Shown: one piece after another, positions 1 to 8,169 of the stretch
How positions within the stretch are numbered: position 1 is the first letter of the stretch
Layout: the number at the start of each line of letters is the position of its first letter
NCBI GenBank assembly: GCA_937893605.1
Contig: CALBGG010000065.1
Coordinates: 1 to 41,654 of the forward strand
Direction: 5' to 3'
Length of the DNA stretch: 41,654 bases
From: an uncultured Clostridia bacterium
GTDB taxonomy: Bacteria; Bacillota; Clostridia; Oscillospirales; Oscillospiraceae
Position numbers and translations under genes: made by a program
Notes under the pieces: generated by a model
What the model was told of the DNA's origin: nothing
The model's input: only the letters and a program-made list of their open reading frames with translations
Databases searched by the model: none

Positions 1-1
1 T

Positions 2-1150
2 TTAATTATTTGCGTTGAAGATCTTGAAGATACTGTCGAATGGGTCTTCCTCGCCGGCGGGCTTTGCGGCCTCCTCGGACTTTTTCTCGGCTGCCTTTTC
101 GCTTGCCGCGGTGAACATGCCCTGCTGCTTTTCAAATGCGGGCTCTGCCTTCTTGGGGGCTGCCGTCTGCTGAGCGGGCTGCTTCGCGGTGGGCGCTTCC
201 TCAAAGCCGGTGGCTATGACGGTAACACGGATCTCATCCTGCATGGACTCGTCAAAGGTTGCGCCGAAGATGATGTTCGCGTCGGGATGAGCAGCCTCCT
301 GAACGAGGTTTGCGGCGGCCTCGACATCCTCAAGGCCCATATCCTCGGAGCCGGTGATGTTGATGAGCACGCCGTGCGCGCCGTTTATCGAGGTCTCCAT
401 GAGCGGGCTTGCGACTGCCATGCGGGCGGCATCCTCCGCCTTGCCCTTGCCTGCCGCGCGGCCGACGCCCATGTGGGCAAAGCCGGCGTTTTTCATGATG
501 CAGGTAACGTCGGCAAAGTCAAGGTTAATGAAGCCTGTGTTCTTGATAAGGTCGGAAATGCTGGTGACGGCCTGGCGGAGAACGTCATCGGCTATCTCAA
601 ACGCGTTTGCGAGAGTTACCTTCTGATCGGTCGCGTACTTCAGGCGATCGTTGGGGATGATAAGCAGAGAATCGACCTTGCCGAGCATCTCCTTAATGCC
701 CTCGTTTGCCTGATCCATGCGGCGCTTACCCTCGAACTTGAAGGGCTTCGTTACGACGCCGACGGTGAGTATTCCGGCCTCGCGCGCGATATCGGCAACA
801 GTGGGAGCGGCTCCCGTGCCCGTGCCGCCGCCCATGCCGGCTGTGATGAACACCATGTCGGCATCCTCAACGGCCTTGGCGATATTATTGCGGCTTTCCT
901 CCGCGCTCTTCTTGCCGACCTCGGGATCGGAGCCTGCGCCCTGACCGTGGGTCAGCTTTTCGCCGATCTGGATCTTCTGATCCGCGCTGGACACCGCGAG
1001 CGCCTGCTTATCGGTGTTCACTGCGATGAACTCAACGCCCTGAGTTCCGGACTTGACCATTCTATTTACGACGTTGTTACCGGCGCCGCCGATACCAACG
1101 ACCTTTATAGTTACAACATTTTCAGGACCTACTTCGGCTTTGAAATCCAT
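2..1150 (-). CDS. ftsZ: Cell division protein FtsZ
   Basis: Tubulin-like GTPase that polymerises into the Z-ring at midcell and recruits the divisome. The 382-residue protein shows the glycine-rich nucleotide loop near residues 19-25, the tubulin signature GGGTGTG at about 107-113 and the T7 synergy loop NLDFADV at about 209-215. The globular part ends near residue 318 and is followed by an Ala/Lys/Glu-rich linker. The ATG at 1150 was chosen because GGAGG lies 7 nt upstream; an open frame extends 45 nt further but has no ribosome site. It is the last dcw gene here and has its own promoter. The C-terminal tail (EEDPFDSIFKIFNANN) does not show the usual D-IP-FLR type peptide that binds FtsA or SepF. 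The stop codon is 2 bases from the window edge. Confidence 0.98.
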   Translation of the reverse strand: MDFKAEVGPENVVTIKVVGIGGAGNNVVNRMVKSGTQGVEFIAVNTDKQALAVSSADQKIQIGEKLTHGQGAGSDPEVGKKSAEESRNNIAKAVEDADMVFITAGMGGGTGTGAAPTVADIAREAGILTVGVVTKPFKFEGKRRMDQANEGIKEMLGKVDSLLIIPNDRLKYATDQKVTLANAFEIADDVLRQAVTSISDLIKNTGFINLDFADVTCIMKNAGFAHMGVGRAAGKGKAEDAARMAVASPLMETSINGAHGVLINITGSEDMGLEDVEAAANLVQEAAHPDANIIFGATFDESMQDEIRVTVIATGFEEAPTAKQPAQQTAAPKKAEPAFEKQQGMFTAASEKAAEKKSEEAAKPAGEEDPFDSIFKIFNANN

Positions 1151-1218
1151 TTTGTTTCCTCCAGTACTGTTATTTGAAGATGCGGCATGCGCCACAGTCG
1201 TATTTCGCGATATGTAAC

Positions 1219-1247
1219 ATTTTATAACTTTTTGGCCGCAAGGTCAA
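1219..1247 (-). promoter_or_regulatory. Sigma-A-type promoter of ftsZ
   Basis: On the minus strand TTGACC (1242-1247) and TAAAAT (1219-1224) are separated by exactly 17 bases, giving 5/6 matches in each box. The predicted start near 1212 leaves a leader of about 60 nt before the ftsZ ATG. It sits in the 128-base gap between divIB and ftsZ, so ftsZ is probably expressed both from the cluster and independently. Confidence 0.75.
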
Positions 1248-1278
1248 TAGATTTTTACCCTGCTATGTAAACAAAGTA

Positions 1279-2049
1279 TTAATTCGGGTTGAAAACGACC
1301 TTATCGCCCGTGGACACATCAAGCGTTCCCGCGTCGTCGGCCGAAAGCTGCGATACGGCGGAAAGCATCTTACCGAACTTGTATTCCGTATTGTCCATAG
1401 CTCCGAGCTTGACCAAAAAGCGGCTGTCATACTCAAGCGTCGGATTTGCGGCGTCGCTCATGTCGATAGCCGCGACCTTGCCGACAAGGCCGCGCGCCTG
1501 CACCTGATAGAGTATGTCCGTCAAATAGGCAAGCTTATTCTCCTCGCCGGAGGCAGCTTTGATATACTCCCCCGTCGCCGCTTCAGAAACATTTATACCG
1601 CTTATCACGGCGATATGCTCGCTGTCGCTTTGGCTTATGCTGCTCAGGAATTTGCCGCTGCTGCTTACAGACCACAGCTCATCCCCAACCCTCACGCAGC
1701 CGACGGCCTTGCTCTCGGTAATCTCGATTATGACGAGATTCGGCAGGCCGCGGTTTATCTGAACCGAGTCGACATACGGAAGCTTTACCGCAATGCGGCT
1801 TCCGGCGGCGATACCGTTAATAAAAAACAGGTTATCACCCTTTTCGATGCCGGAAGCCTTTATCACTTCCTCGGCAGTGTAAATAGAATTTCCCTTTACC
1901 TCGATGCGCGAGACCTTGAAGAACACGCTCATTATGAAAATAAGCGCAACGATGACAAGGAAAAACGTAAGCGGCCGATTCACGTTTCGCGTGAGTTTCG
2001 GCTTATACGGATCCTCGCGCTTGCGGTAATAGTCATTTGTATTCGCCAT
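1279..2049 (-). CDS. divIB: Cell division protein DivIB/FtsQ
   Basis: Bitopic divisome protein that works with FtsL and DivIC outside the membrane to control septal synthesis. The 256-residue chain has a basic cytoplasmic tail (1-25), one transmembrane helix at about 26-44, and directly after it a POTRA domain (about 46-115, starting VSRIEVKGNSIYTAEEV) and a beta domain. The ATG at 2049 has GGAG 9 nt upstream and lies 1 base beyond the murA stop. A longer frame exists upstream but would run deep into murA without a ribosome site. Family assignment rests on the helix-POTRA layout and its place between murA and ftsZ, as in many Bacillota dcw clusters. Confidence 0.93.
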   Translation of the reverse strand: MANTNDYYRKREDPYKPKLTRNVNRPLTFFLVIVALIFIMSVFFKVSRIEVKGNSIYTAEEVIKASGIEKGDNLFFINGIAAGSRIAVKLPYVDSVQINRGLPNLVIIEITESKAVGCVRVGDELWSVSSSGKFLSSISQSDSEHIAVISGINVSEAATGEYIKAASGEENKLAYLTDILYQVQARGLVGKVAAIDMSDAANPTLEYDSRFLVKLGAMDNTEYKFGKMLSAVSQLSADDAGTLDVSTGDKVVFNPN

Positions 2050-2050
2050 T

Positions 2051-3304
2051 TTACAACTCCAAAAATATATCGGCTCCGAGATAGCGGAGCTTATGGTCAA
2101 AATGTTCATAGCCGCGGGCAATATGTCCCGGATCGACTATAAGGCTTTCGCCCTCGGCGGCCAGCGCCGCGATTATCATTGCCGCGCCGCCGCGCAGATC
2201 ACCCGCGCTCACGACGGCGCCCTTCAGACTGCGCACTCCCCACACCGACGCTTTTCGGCCCTCAACGGAAATATCAGCGCCGAAGCGCCGGAGCTCATTT
2301 GCGTGGCCGAAGCGCGAGTCAAAGACATTCTCTACGAAATCGGTTCTGCCGTTTGCTTTCAAAAGTGCCGCCATAAGAAGCGGCTGCATATCCGTCGGAA
2401 ACTCCGGATACGGTCCTGTTGAGATGCTTCCGACGGAGTTCAGTTTACCGTCGGATATAATTCTTACGCTGCGCCGCGACGATATTATATCACAGCCGGA
2501 CTGCTTTAGGAAGTGCTGAAGGCGCGAAAATTGCCTCAAATCAACTCCGCGCAGCTCAACATCCCCTCCTGCGGAGGCGGCGGCGCACAAAAATGTCGCC
2601 GATTCTATTCTGTCGGGGATTATACGGTGCCCAACGTGGCTTTCGGGCTCAAAGCCCGATATTTTTATCGTACCCGTTCCCGCGCCGGATATATACGCTC
2701 CGGCCTTGCGCAGGTATTCCTGGAGATCCTCAATCTCCGGCTCCCTCGCCGCGCCTGTTATTACGGTCTCTCCTTCCGCCGCACAGGCGGCTATCATCGC
2801 GTTTTCCGTCGCGCCGACGCTCGGATACGGCAGGCGGATTTGAGCTCCCGTAAGCTTCTGCGCTCTGCATATGATCCCGCATCCGCTCTCTTCTGTTATT
2901 GCTCCTAACGCTCTCATTGCGTCAAGGTGCATATCTATAGGCCGTGCTCCGAGCTTGCAGCCGCCCGGAAGCGTGAGGCGCACCTCTCCGCAGCGCGCCA
3001 GAAGCGCACCCATGAACAGGATCGACGAGCGCATGCTCTCCATCATGCTCTGCGGTATCTCGATAGAGCTTAAACAATGCGAGTCTATGTACACATCATT
3101 TCCCTGCTGCTGAGCCGTACAGCCGAGCCTGCGCAGTATTCTCAGTGAAACGTCAACATCACTCAGCTGCGGAACGTTGAGCAGGTCCGTTTCGATCGGA
3201 CATACGATAGAGGCTGCCAAAATAGGCAGTGCCGCATTCTTTGCCCCTTGTACAAAGCACGCTCCCTCAAGGCGTTTTCCTCCGTTACAATGCCATATTG
3301 CCAT
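2051..3304 (-). CDS. murA: UDP-N-acetylglucosamine 1-carboxyvinyltransferase (first copy)
   Basis: Transfers enolpyruvate from PEP to UDP-GlcNAc, the committed cytoplasmic step of peptidoglycan synthesis. At 417 residues it is normal for the family. The substrate-binding Lys22-Asn23 pair lies in VQGAKNAALPILAAS. The catalytic, fosfomycin-target Cys is Cys116 in GGCKLGARPID. GAGG precedes the ATG at 3304. It lies between murG and divIB. A second, clearly different MurA is encoded at 38549-39853, the usual two-paralogue state of low-GC Gram-positives. Which copy corresponds to MurAA or MurAB of Bacillus cannot be decided from sequence reading alone. Confidence 0.96.
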   Translation of the reverse strand: MAIWHCNGGKRLEGACFVQGAKNAALPILAASIVCPIETDLLNVPQLSDVDVSLRILRRLGCTAQQQGNDVYIDSHCLSSIEIPQSMMESMRSSILFMGALLARCGEVRLTLPGGCKLGARPIDMHLDAMRALGAITEESGCGIICRAQKLTGAQIRLPYPSVGATENAMIAACAAEGETVITGAAREPEIEDLQEYLRKAGAYISGAGTGTIKISGFEPESHVGHRIIPDRIESATFLCAAASAGGDVELRGVDLRQFSRLQHFLKQSGCDIISSRRSVRIISDGKLNSVGSISTGPYPEFPTDMQPLLMAALLKANGRTDFVENVFDSRFGHANELRRFGADISVEGRKASVWGVRSLKGAVVSAGDLRGGAAMIIAALAAEGESLIVDPGHIARGYEHFDHKLRYLGADIFLEL

Positions 3305-3364
3305 AAAAATACCTCGCAGAAAGAACTTTGATCACGCCATTCTATGCTGCAAGGTGATTTTTTG

Positions 3365-4495
3365 TTATTTGCCTTTTTTCTCAACGAGAGAGAATATCCT
3401 GTCGCATATCATATCGGTCGCCTCCGGCTTTGCAAGCTTTGCCATGGCAGCCGACATTTTTTCTGCCTTGTCATCCGATGAGAGTATGTCTTTGACCGCC
3501 TTCAGAAGCTCCTTGGGTTCAAACCACCCCTCCTCAAAGATAATGGCTCCGCCCGCATCCTCAACTACCTTCGCATTTTTGAACTGATGATTGTTGGTGA
3601 CAAACGGAGAGGGTACAAATATCGTTGGCTTGTGCATGTATGTAAGCTCGGATATCGTGGACGCTCCGGCACGGCACATAACAAGGTCCGCTGCCGCCAT
3701 GACGCGCGGCATATCGTATATGTACTCGCGCACGTCCATACCGTTTTTTTCGTAATCCGGAACGGTATCACGCAAATGCATCACCATTTTCTCATATCCC
3801 TCAATGCCGGCCGAATGGATGAGCGTAAAGCCAGGCTTTTTGCCGGCAAGCTCAATAAAACTGCACATGACCTCGTTCATGTTCTCCGCGCCCAGCGAGC
3901 CCCACACGGAGACGACGAGCGGCTTATCCATCGGTATGCCGAGCTGTGCCTTTGCGGTCTGCTTTGAATATTCGCCGAATTCTCCGCGCACGGGAGTACC
4001 GGTAACTACAGTCTTTTCCGGATTTTTATAGTATTTGCGGCTCTCCTCAAAGCCGAGCATTATTATATCGACAACTTTTGAGAGCATACGTGTCGTAAGT
4101 CCGGGGTCTGCGTTACTCTCGTGCACAGCCGTCGGTATGCCGAGCTGCGACGCAGCTTTCAGCACAGGAAAGCACACGTAGCCGCCCGTTCCGACCACGA
4201 CATCGGGCTTGAAGCGCTTTATTATCCGCTTTGCTTTTATCGTCGAACGTATAAGATGCCATGCGGCGCTTATATTGTGGAAAAGTCCGCCCAGCGTTTT
4301 TTCACGGCTGAGCCCTCTGACTCGTACGGTCTCTATCTTATAGCCCGCACGCGGAACGAGATCCGACTCCATTTGGCCGACAGCGCCGATAAACAGAAAC
4401 TCGCTGTCGGGCATAAGCTCCTTTATGCGCCCCGCAACGGCCAGTGCGGGATTTATGTGCCCTGCCGTACCTCCGCAGGCAAATATTATTCTCAT
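3365..4495 (-). CDS. murG: Lipid II synthase MurG (GlcNAc transferase)
   Basis: Peripheral membrane glycosyltransferase (GT-B fold) that adds GlcNAc to lipid I to make lipid II. The 376-residue chain begins with the N-terminal glycine loop GGTAGHINPALA (residues 8-19, His13), a slight variant of the usual GGTGGH. The C-terminal UDP-GlcNAc site has the typical CRAGASTISEL segment followed by a conserved PSPFVTNNHQ stretch. The ATG at 4495 has GGAGG about 7-9 nt upstream inside the end of ftsW, whose stop is 4 bases away, so translation is probably coupled. It sits between ftsW and murA. Confidence 0.96.
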   Translation of the reverse strand: MRIIFACGGTAGHINPALAVAGRIKELMPDSEFLFIGAVGQMESDLVPRAGYKIETVRVRGLSREKTLGGLFHNISAAWHLIRSTIKAKRIIKRFKPDVVVGTGGYVCFPVLKAASQLGIPTAVHESNADPGLTTRMLSKVVDIIMLGFEESRKYYKNPEKTVVTGTPVRGEFGEYSKQTAKAQLGIPMDKPLVVSVWGSLGAENMNEVMCSFIELAGKKPGFTLIHSAGIEGYEKMVMHLRDTVPDYEKNGMDVREYIYDMPRVMAAADLVMCRAGASTISELTYMHKPTIFVPSPFVTNNHQFKNAKVVEDAGGAIIFEEGWFEPKELLKAVKDILSSDDKAEKMSAAMAKLAKPEATDMICDRIFSLVEKKGK

Positions 4496-4498
4496 GAT

Positions 4499-5665
4499 CT
4501 ATCCTCCAACACGTCCTGCCGGTATGCTTCTCGATATGCTGAGCACTATCCCCATTTCGGCCATCTGCATCAGAAGTGCCGTTCCGCCATAGCTGAAAAA
4601 CGGGAGAGAAATGCCCGTGCAGGGCACAAGATTGGTAACGACCGCGACATTGAGTATGACCTGGATGGCCAAAAGCGTCGTTATCCCCGCAGCAACCAGG
4701 AAGCTGTATCTGTCGGCGCAGTGAAGCGCTATCCAATAGCCGCGGATGATAAGAAGCGAAAAAAGCGTAAGTATGAGAAGCGCTCCTATAAAGCCGAGCT
4801 CCTCACAAACAACGGAAAAAATAAAATCATTATGCTCCTCGGGAAGGTACAGATATTTCTGCCTGCTCTGCCCGAGGCCGAGACCGGTGAGTCCTCCCGA
4901 GCCAATGGAATAAAGTGACTGGACTATCTGATATCCCTCGTCCGAGGTGGACGCAAAGGGATCGCGCCAGGTCGTTATTCGCGTCGATGCATACGGAAAC
5001 ATGGTCAGCAGCACGGCTATGCCGGCGCCCGCCGCCACGGCGGCCGCTATGAACCAGCCCAGGCGCGCTCCGCCGAGGAAAAGCATTACGCCCCCTATGG
5101 CGATGATTATTATGGACGCGGAAAAATGCGGCTCAAGCACCAGCAGCCCGACGATCACTGCAAGTATTGCGGAAAAAGGCAATATGCCGCTGCGAAAGCT
5201 GCTCATCCTGCCGCGGCGTGCGCATATCATAGACGCAAAGGAAAGTATTATACCGATTTTCGCGATCTCCGACGGCTGGATCGTAAATGCGCCGAGACCT
5301 ATCCATCGCTTTGCTCCGTTTGCGTTCGTTCCAATTACGGGAACAAGCATGAGCAGCACTATAGCAGCAACAAGAAGCGGCACGGAAAATCGCTTATAAA
5401 AGCCGACCGGCAGTCGCGAGCACACTATCATAGCCGCAATGCCGAGCGCCGCGAACAGAAATTGCCTGACAAAATAATATGCCGGCTTTCCGCCGGTAAC
5501 GCCGCCCGGATCAAAATACGCCCTGGCAAAGCTTGCCGACAGCACCATCGTAACTCCGATAGTCAAAAGTATCATAACAAGCGCGAGGAAGGATATGTCC
5601 ATTCCCGCGGGCTTCGTTTTATCTTTCGTTTCCCTTATCCTGAGCTCGGCACTGCCGTACTGCAT
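4499..5665 (-). CDS. ftsW: Lipid II polymerase of the SEDS family, FtsW type
   Basis: Polytopic SEDS glycosyltransferase that polymerises lipid II in partnership with a class B PBP. The 388 residues contain about ten hydrophobic segments, beginning near residue 23. Conserved SEDS features include the KRWIGLGAFTIQPSEIAK stretch, the extracytoplasmic EEHNDFIFSVVCEELG stretch and the C-terminal GISLPFFSYGG motif. The ATG at 5665 has GGAGG upstream in the 17-base gap after mraY. Placement next to murG and in one operon with a class B PBP favours FtsW (or the sporulation paralogue SpoVE) over RodA; the two cannot be separated here. Confidence 0.93.
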   Translation of the reverse strand: MQYGSAELRIRETKDKTKPAGMDISFLALVMILLTIGVTMVLSASFARAYFDPGGVTGGKPAYYFVRQFLFAALGIAAMIVCSRLPVGFYKRFSVPLLVAAIVLLMLVPVIGTNANGAKRWIGLGAFTIQPSEIAKIGIILSFASMICARRGRMSSFRSGILPFSAILAVIVGLLVLEPHFSASIIIIAIGGVMLFLGGARLGWFIAAAVAAGAGIAVLLTMFPYASTRITTWRDPFASTSDEGYQIVQSLYSIGSGGLTGLGLGQSRQKYLYLPEEHNDFIFSVVCEELGFIGALLILTLFSLLIIRGYWIALHCADRYSFLVAAGITTLLAIQVILNVAVVTNLVPCTGISLPFFSYGGTALLMQMAEMGIVLSISRSIPAGRVGG

Positions 5666-5682
5666 AGGCGCATCCTCCGTTA

Positions 5683-6696
5683 TCAGAGCTGGAAACGATT
5701 ATATATCCCTATGAATGAAATTATTGCAAAAACAAGGGACACGGAAGTAAAAAGTGCAAAAAGCTCTTTTTCTTTCCACTTCTTGCCTGTCCAGCCGCCC
5801 ATTTCGAGATGGTGATGGAACGGAGCCATCTTAAACACCCGCTTACCGTGAGTGAGCTTGAAATAGGTGACCTGGATTATGTCCGAAAGTGTCTCGATAA
5901 TATAAACTATGCCGAGGGTTATAAGAATAAGCGGCATATCATAGGCAAAGGCAAGTGCGGCTATGGCTCCGCCGAGAAACAGCGAGCCCGTATCCCCCAT
6001 GAAGACCTTAGCCGGGTTAAAGTTATAAACGAGGAAGCCCATGAGCCCGCCGAGAAGCGCCGAGGCGAATATGCCGAGCGCCATATACTTATCTCCCCAA
6101 AGGAAGCTCACCGCCGCAAAGAAAAGACATACGGGGATGCTCGTTCCGCTGGCAAGGCCGTCAACACCGTCGGTTATATTGACCGCATTGACCGTTCCGA
6201 CGATAATAAACGCCGCGAGGATGAAGTAGATCACCTCGGGGATATAGACATTGACGTTCCAAAACGGGATATAAAGATGAGTCGATATATAGCCCATTTT
6301 GCGCAGCAGGAGGACAAAGACGAGAGCCGCGACGAGCTGGAGCAGGAACTTTGCCTTTGCGCTTAAGCCGAGGTTCTGCTTTTTGCGCAGCTTCTCCCAG
6401 TCATCAAGAAAGCCGATGGCGCCGAAGGCGAGTGCGAAAAGCAAAACGAATATATGCGTAAAGTCGCCGCTGCGCATGGAGTCAAAGCCCACTGTCAGGC
6501 AGACGAGGGTACAGGCGCTTATGAAGATAACGCCGCCCATCGTAGGCGTTCCCGATTTTGACATATGCCAGGTCGGCCCGTTTTCCTTTATCTCCTGCCC
6601 TGCTTTGATTTTCTTGAGCCAGGGCACATAAAACCTGCCTACTATGACCGCGGTTATAAATGCCATTACCAGCGCAAGTGTCAGCTTAAGGGTCAT
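5683..6696 (-). CDS. mraY: Phospho-MurNAc-pentapeptide translocase MraY
   Basis: Integral membrane enzyme that moves phospho-MurNAc-pentapeptide onto undecaprenyl phosphate, forming lipid I. At 337 residues with about ten membrane helices it is normal for the family. Visible motifs are the aspartate pair in FLDDWEKLRKKQNLGLSAK, the NAVNITDGVDGLASG loop and the C-terminal histidine motif MAPFHHHLEMGGW. The ATG overlaps the murE stop as ATGA, so the two are translationally coupled. murF, which often lies between murE and mraY, and murD, which often follows mraY, are both absent. Confidence 0.97.
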   Translation of the reverse strand: MTLKLTLALVMAFITAVIVGRFYVPWLKKIKAGQEIKENGPTWHMSKSGTPTMGGVIFISACTLVCLTVGFDSMRSGDFTHIFVLLFALAFGAIGFLDDWEKLRKKQNLGLSAKAKFLLQLVAALVFVLLLRKMGYISTHLYIPFWNVNVYIPEVIYFILAAFIIVGTVNAVNITDGVDGLASGTSIPVCLFFAAVSFLWGDKYMALGIFASALLGGLMGFLVYNFNPAKVFMGDTGSLFLGGAIAALAFAYDMPLILITLGIVYIIETLSDIIQVTYFKLTHGKRVFKMAPFHHHLEMGGWTGKKWKEKELFALFTSVSLVFAIISFIGIYNRFQL

Positions 6697-8147
6697 TTTT
6701 TGTTCCTCTTCTCTATATGTTCTGCGACTATCTCGCGTTCATCCATGTGATGCTTTTCGTGACCGACGACCTGATAGTCCTCATGGCCTTTGCCGGCAAG
6801 CAATATTACATCATTTGCCCTATGGTTGTCAATCGCCCATCTTATTGCCTCGGCGCGGTCGCATATCGTGACATGCTCTGTTTTCTTACCCTCAAGTCCG
6901 ACTATTATCTCTTCTATTATCGCCTGCGGCTCCTCGGTGCGGGGGTTATCACTCGTTACAATAACAAAATCGGCGTTATCTGCCGCTATGGCGCCCATTA
7001 TTGGCCGCTTTGTTCTGTCACGGTCGCCGCCGCAGCCAAATAGAACTACGAGCCGCCCTGCGTTCTCGGCTCTTAGTGCCTTCAGCGCGTTTTCCAGTGC
7101 GTCCGGCGTGTGGGCATAGTCGATAACTATTGTATAGTCGCCGTCGGTCGGAACAAGCTCCATGCGTCCCTTGACGCCGTGCGCCGTTTCCATGGCTTTT
7201 GCGCAATCGTCAAGACTTATGCCGAGCGCAAGACCGACTGCTATGGTATTAAGTGCATTATACACGGAAAAGCGTCCGGGTATTGCAAGGTTCACGGGCT
7301 CGGTCTTTCCGTCAAAGCATGCCGTGAAGGAAACTCCCTTTGCCGAAAGCTTTATATCTCGTGCGGTAAGCGAGGCATCCTTACCCTCGGCCGAATATGT
7401 CATAAGCTTGCACGATGCGTCTTTCATCATGACATCCGCCCATGAATCATCAATATTTATGCAGCCGACACGGCAGGACCTGAACAGCATTGCTTTGGCA
7501 TGTGCGTACTCATCCATGGTATGGTGGAAATCGAGGTGATCCTGCGTAAGATTTGTGAACGCTCCAACGGTAAAGTCTATCCCCGCGACACGGCTGAGCA
7601 CCAGCGAATGAGACGAGACCTCCATAACAACATGAGTGCAGCCGGCCTCATTCATCTGTGCAAAAAGCTGCTGAAGCTCAAAGCTTTCGGGCGTCGTTCG
7701 CTCGGTGTGGATAAACTCGTCGCCTATCATATTCCCGTTTGTTCCGATAAGCCCGACTCTGGCGCCTATCGTCTTCTCAAGAAGATGCTTGAGAAGATAC
7801 GTCGTTGTTGTCTTGCCGTTTGTTCCGGTAACGCCGATGATCTTCATTTTACCGGCGGGATCTCCGAAAAATTCACGGCTTATAAGCGCGAGCGCCTTCC
7901 GGCAGTCTCCGACGAGAACATACGGTATCTCTATCTGCGGCACTCTGTCACAGATAACGACCGCCGCGCCCTTTTCGGCGGCAGACGGTATGTATTTATA
8001 CCCGTCGGTCGCAAAACCGGATATTGCGACAAACACGTCGCCCGGCTTCGTCGTACGAGAGTCATAGCTTATCCCGCCTATCTCGCAGTCGGGCGAAGCG
8101 GCAAGCTCCGCTACTTCCACATTTTTTATAAGCTCCGATAATTTCAT
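6693..8147 (-). CDS. murE: UDP-MurNAc-L-Ala-D-Glu:meso-diaminopimelate ligase
   Basis: ATP-dependent Mur ligase that adds the third residue of the peptidoglycan stem peptide. The 484-residue protein has the P-loop GVTGTNGKTTTT at about 105-116, a central domain with EVSSHSL, and a C-terminal domain with DNPR at about 400-403. DNPR is the known signature for meso-diaminopimelate recognition (lysine-specific enzymes differ), so DAP-type peptidoglycan is inferred. The ATG at 8147 was preferred because MKLSELIKNVEV matches usual MurE starts; a GAGG lies 11 nt upstream. An in-frame ATG at 8198 would overlap the upstream PBP gene. Confidence 0.95.
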   Translation of the reverse strand: MKLSELIKNVEVAELAASPDCEIGGISYDSRTTKPGDVFVAISGFATDGYKYIPSAAEKGAAVVICDRVPQIEIPYVLVGDCRKALALISREFFGDPAGKMKIIGVTGTNGKTTTTYLLKHLLEKTIGARVGLIGTNGNMIGDEFIHTERTTPESFELQQLFAQMNEAGCTHVVMEVSSHSLVLSRVAGIDFTVGAFTNLTQDHLDFHHTMDEYAHAKAMLFRSCRVGCINIDDSWADVMMKDASCKLMTYSAEGKDASLTARDIKLSAKGVSFTACFDGKTEPVNLAIPGRFSVYNALNTIAVGLALGISLDDCAKAMETAHGVKGRMELVPTDGDYTIVIDYAHTPDALENALKALRAENAGRLVVLFGCGGDRDRTKRPIMGAIAADNADFVIVTSDNPRTEEPQAIIEEIIVGLEGKKTEHVTICDRAEAIRWAIDNHRANDVILLAGKGHEDYQVVGHEKHHMDEREIVAEHIEKRNKK

Positions 8148-8169
8148 ATGTGCATCATCCTCATATCTT

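Noticed and set aside
287..1177. 296-codon frame antisense to ftsZ
   Set aside because: Complement shadow of ftsZ; no start signals.
3305..3364. Imperfect hairpin with T-run between murG and murA
   Set aside because: The T-run faces the plus strand, where no gene ends, and pairing is poor.
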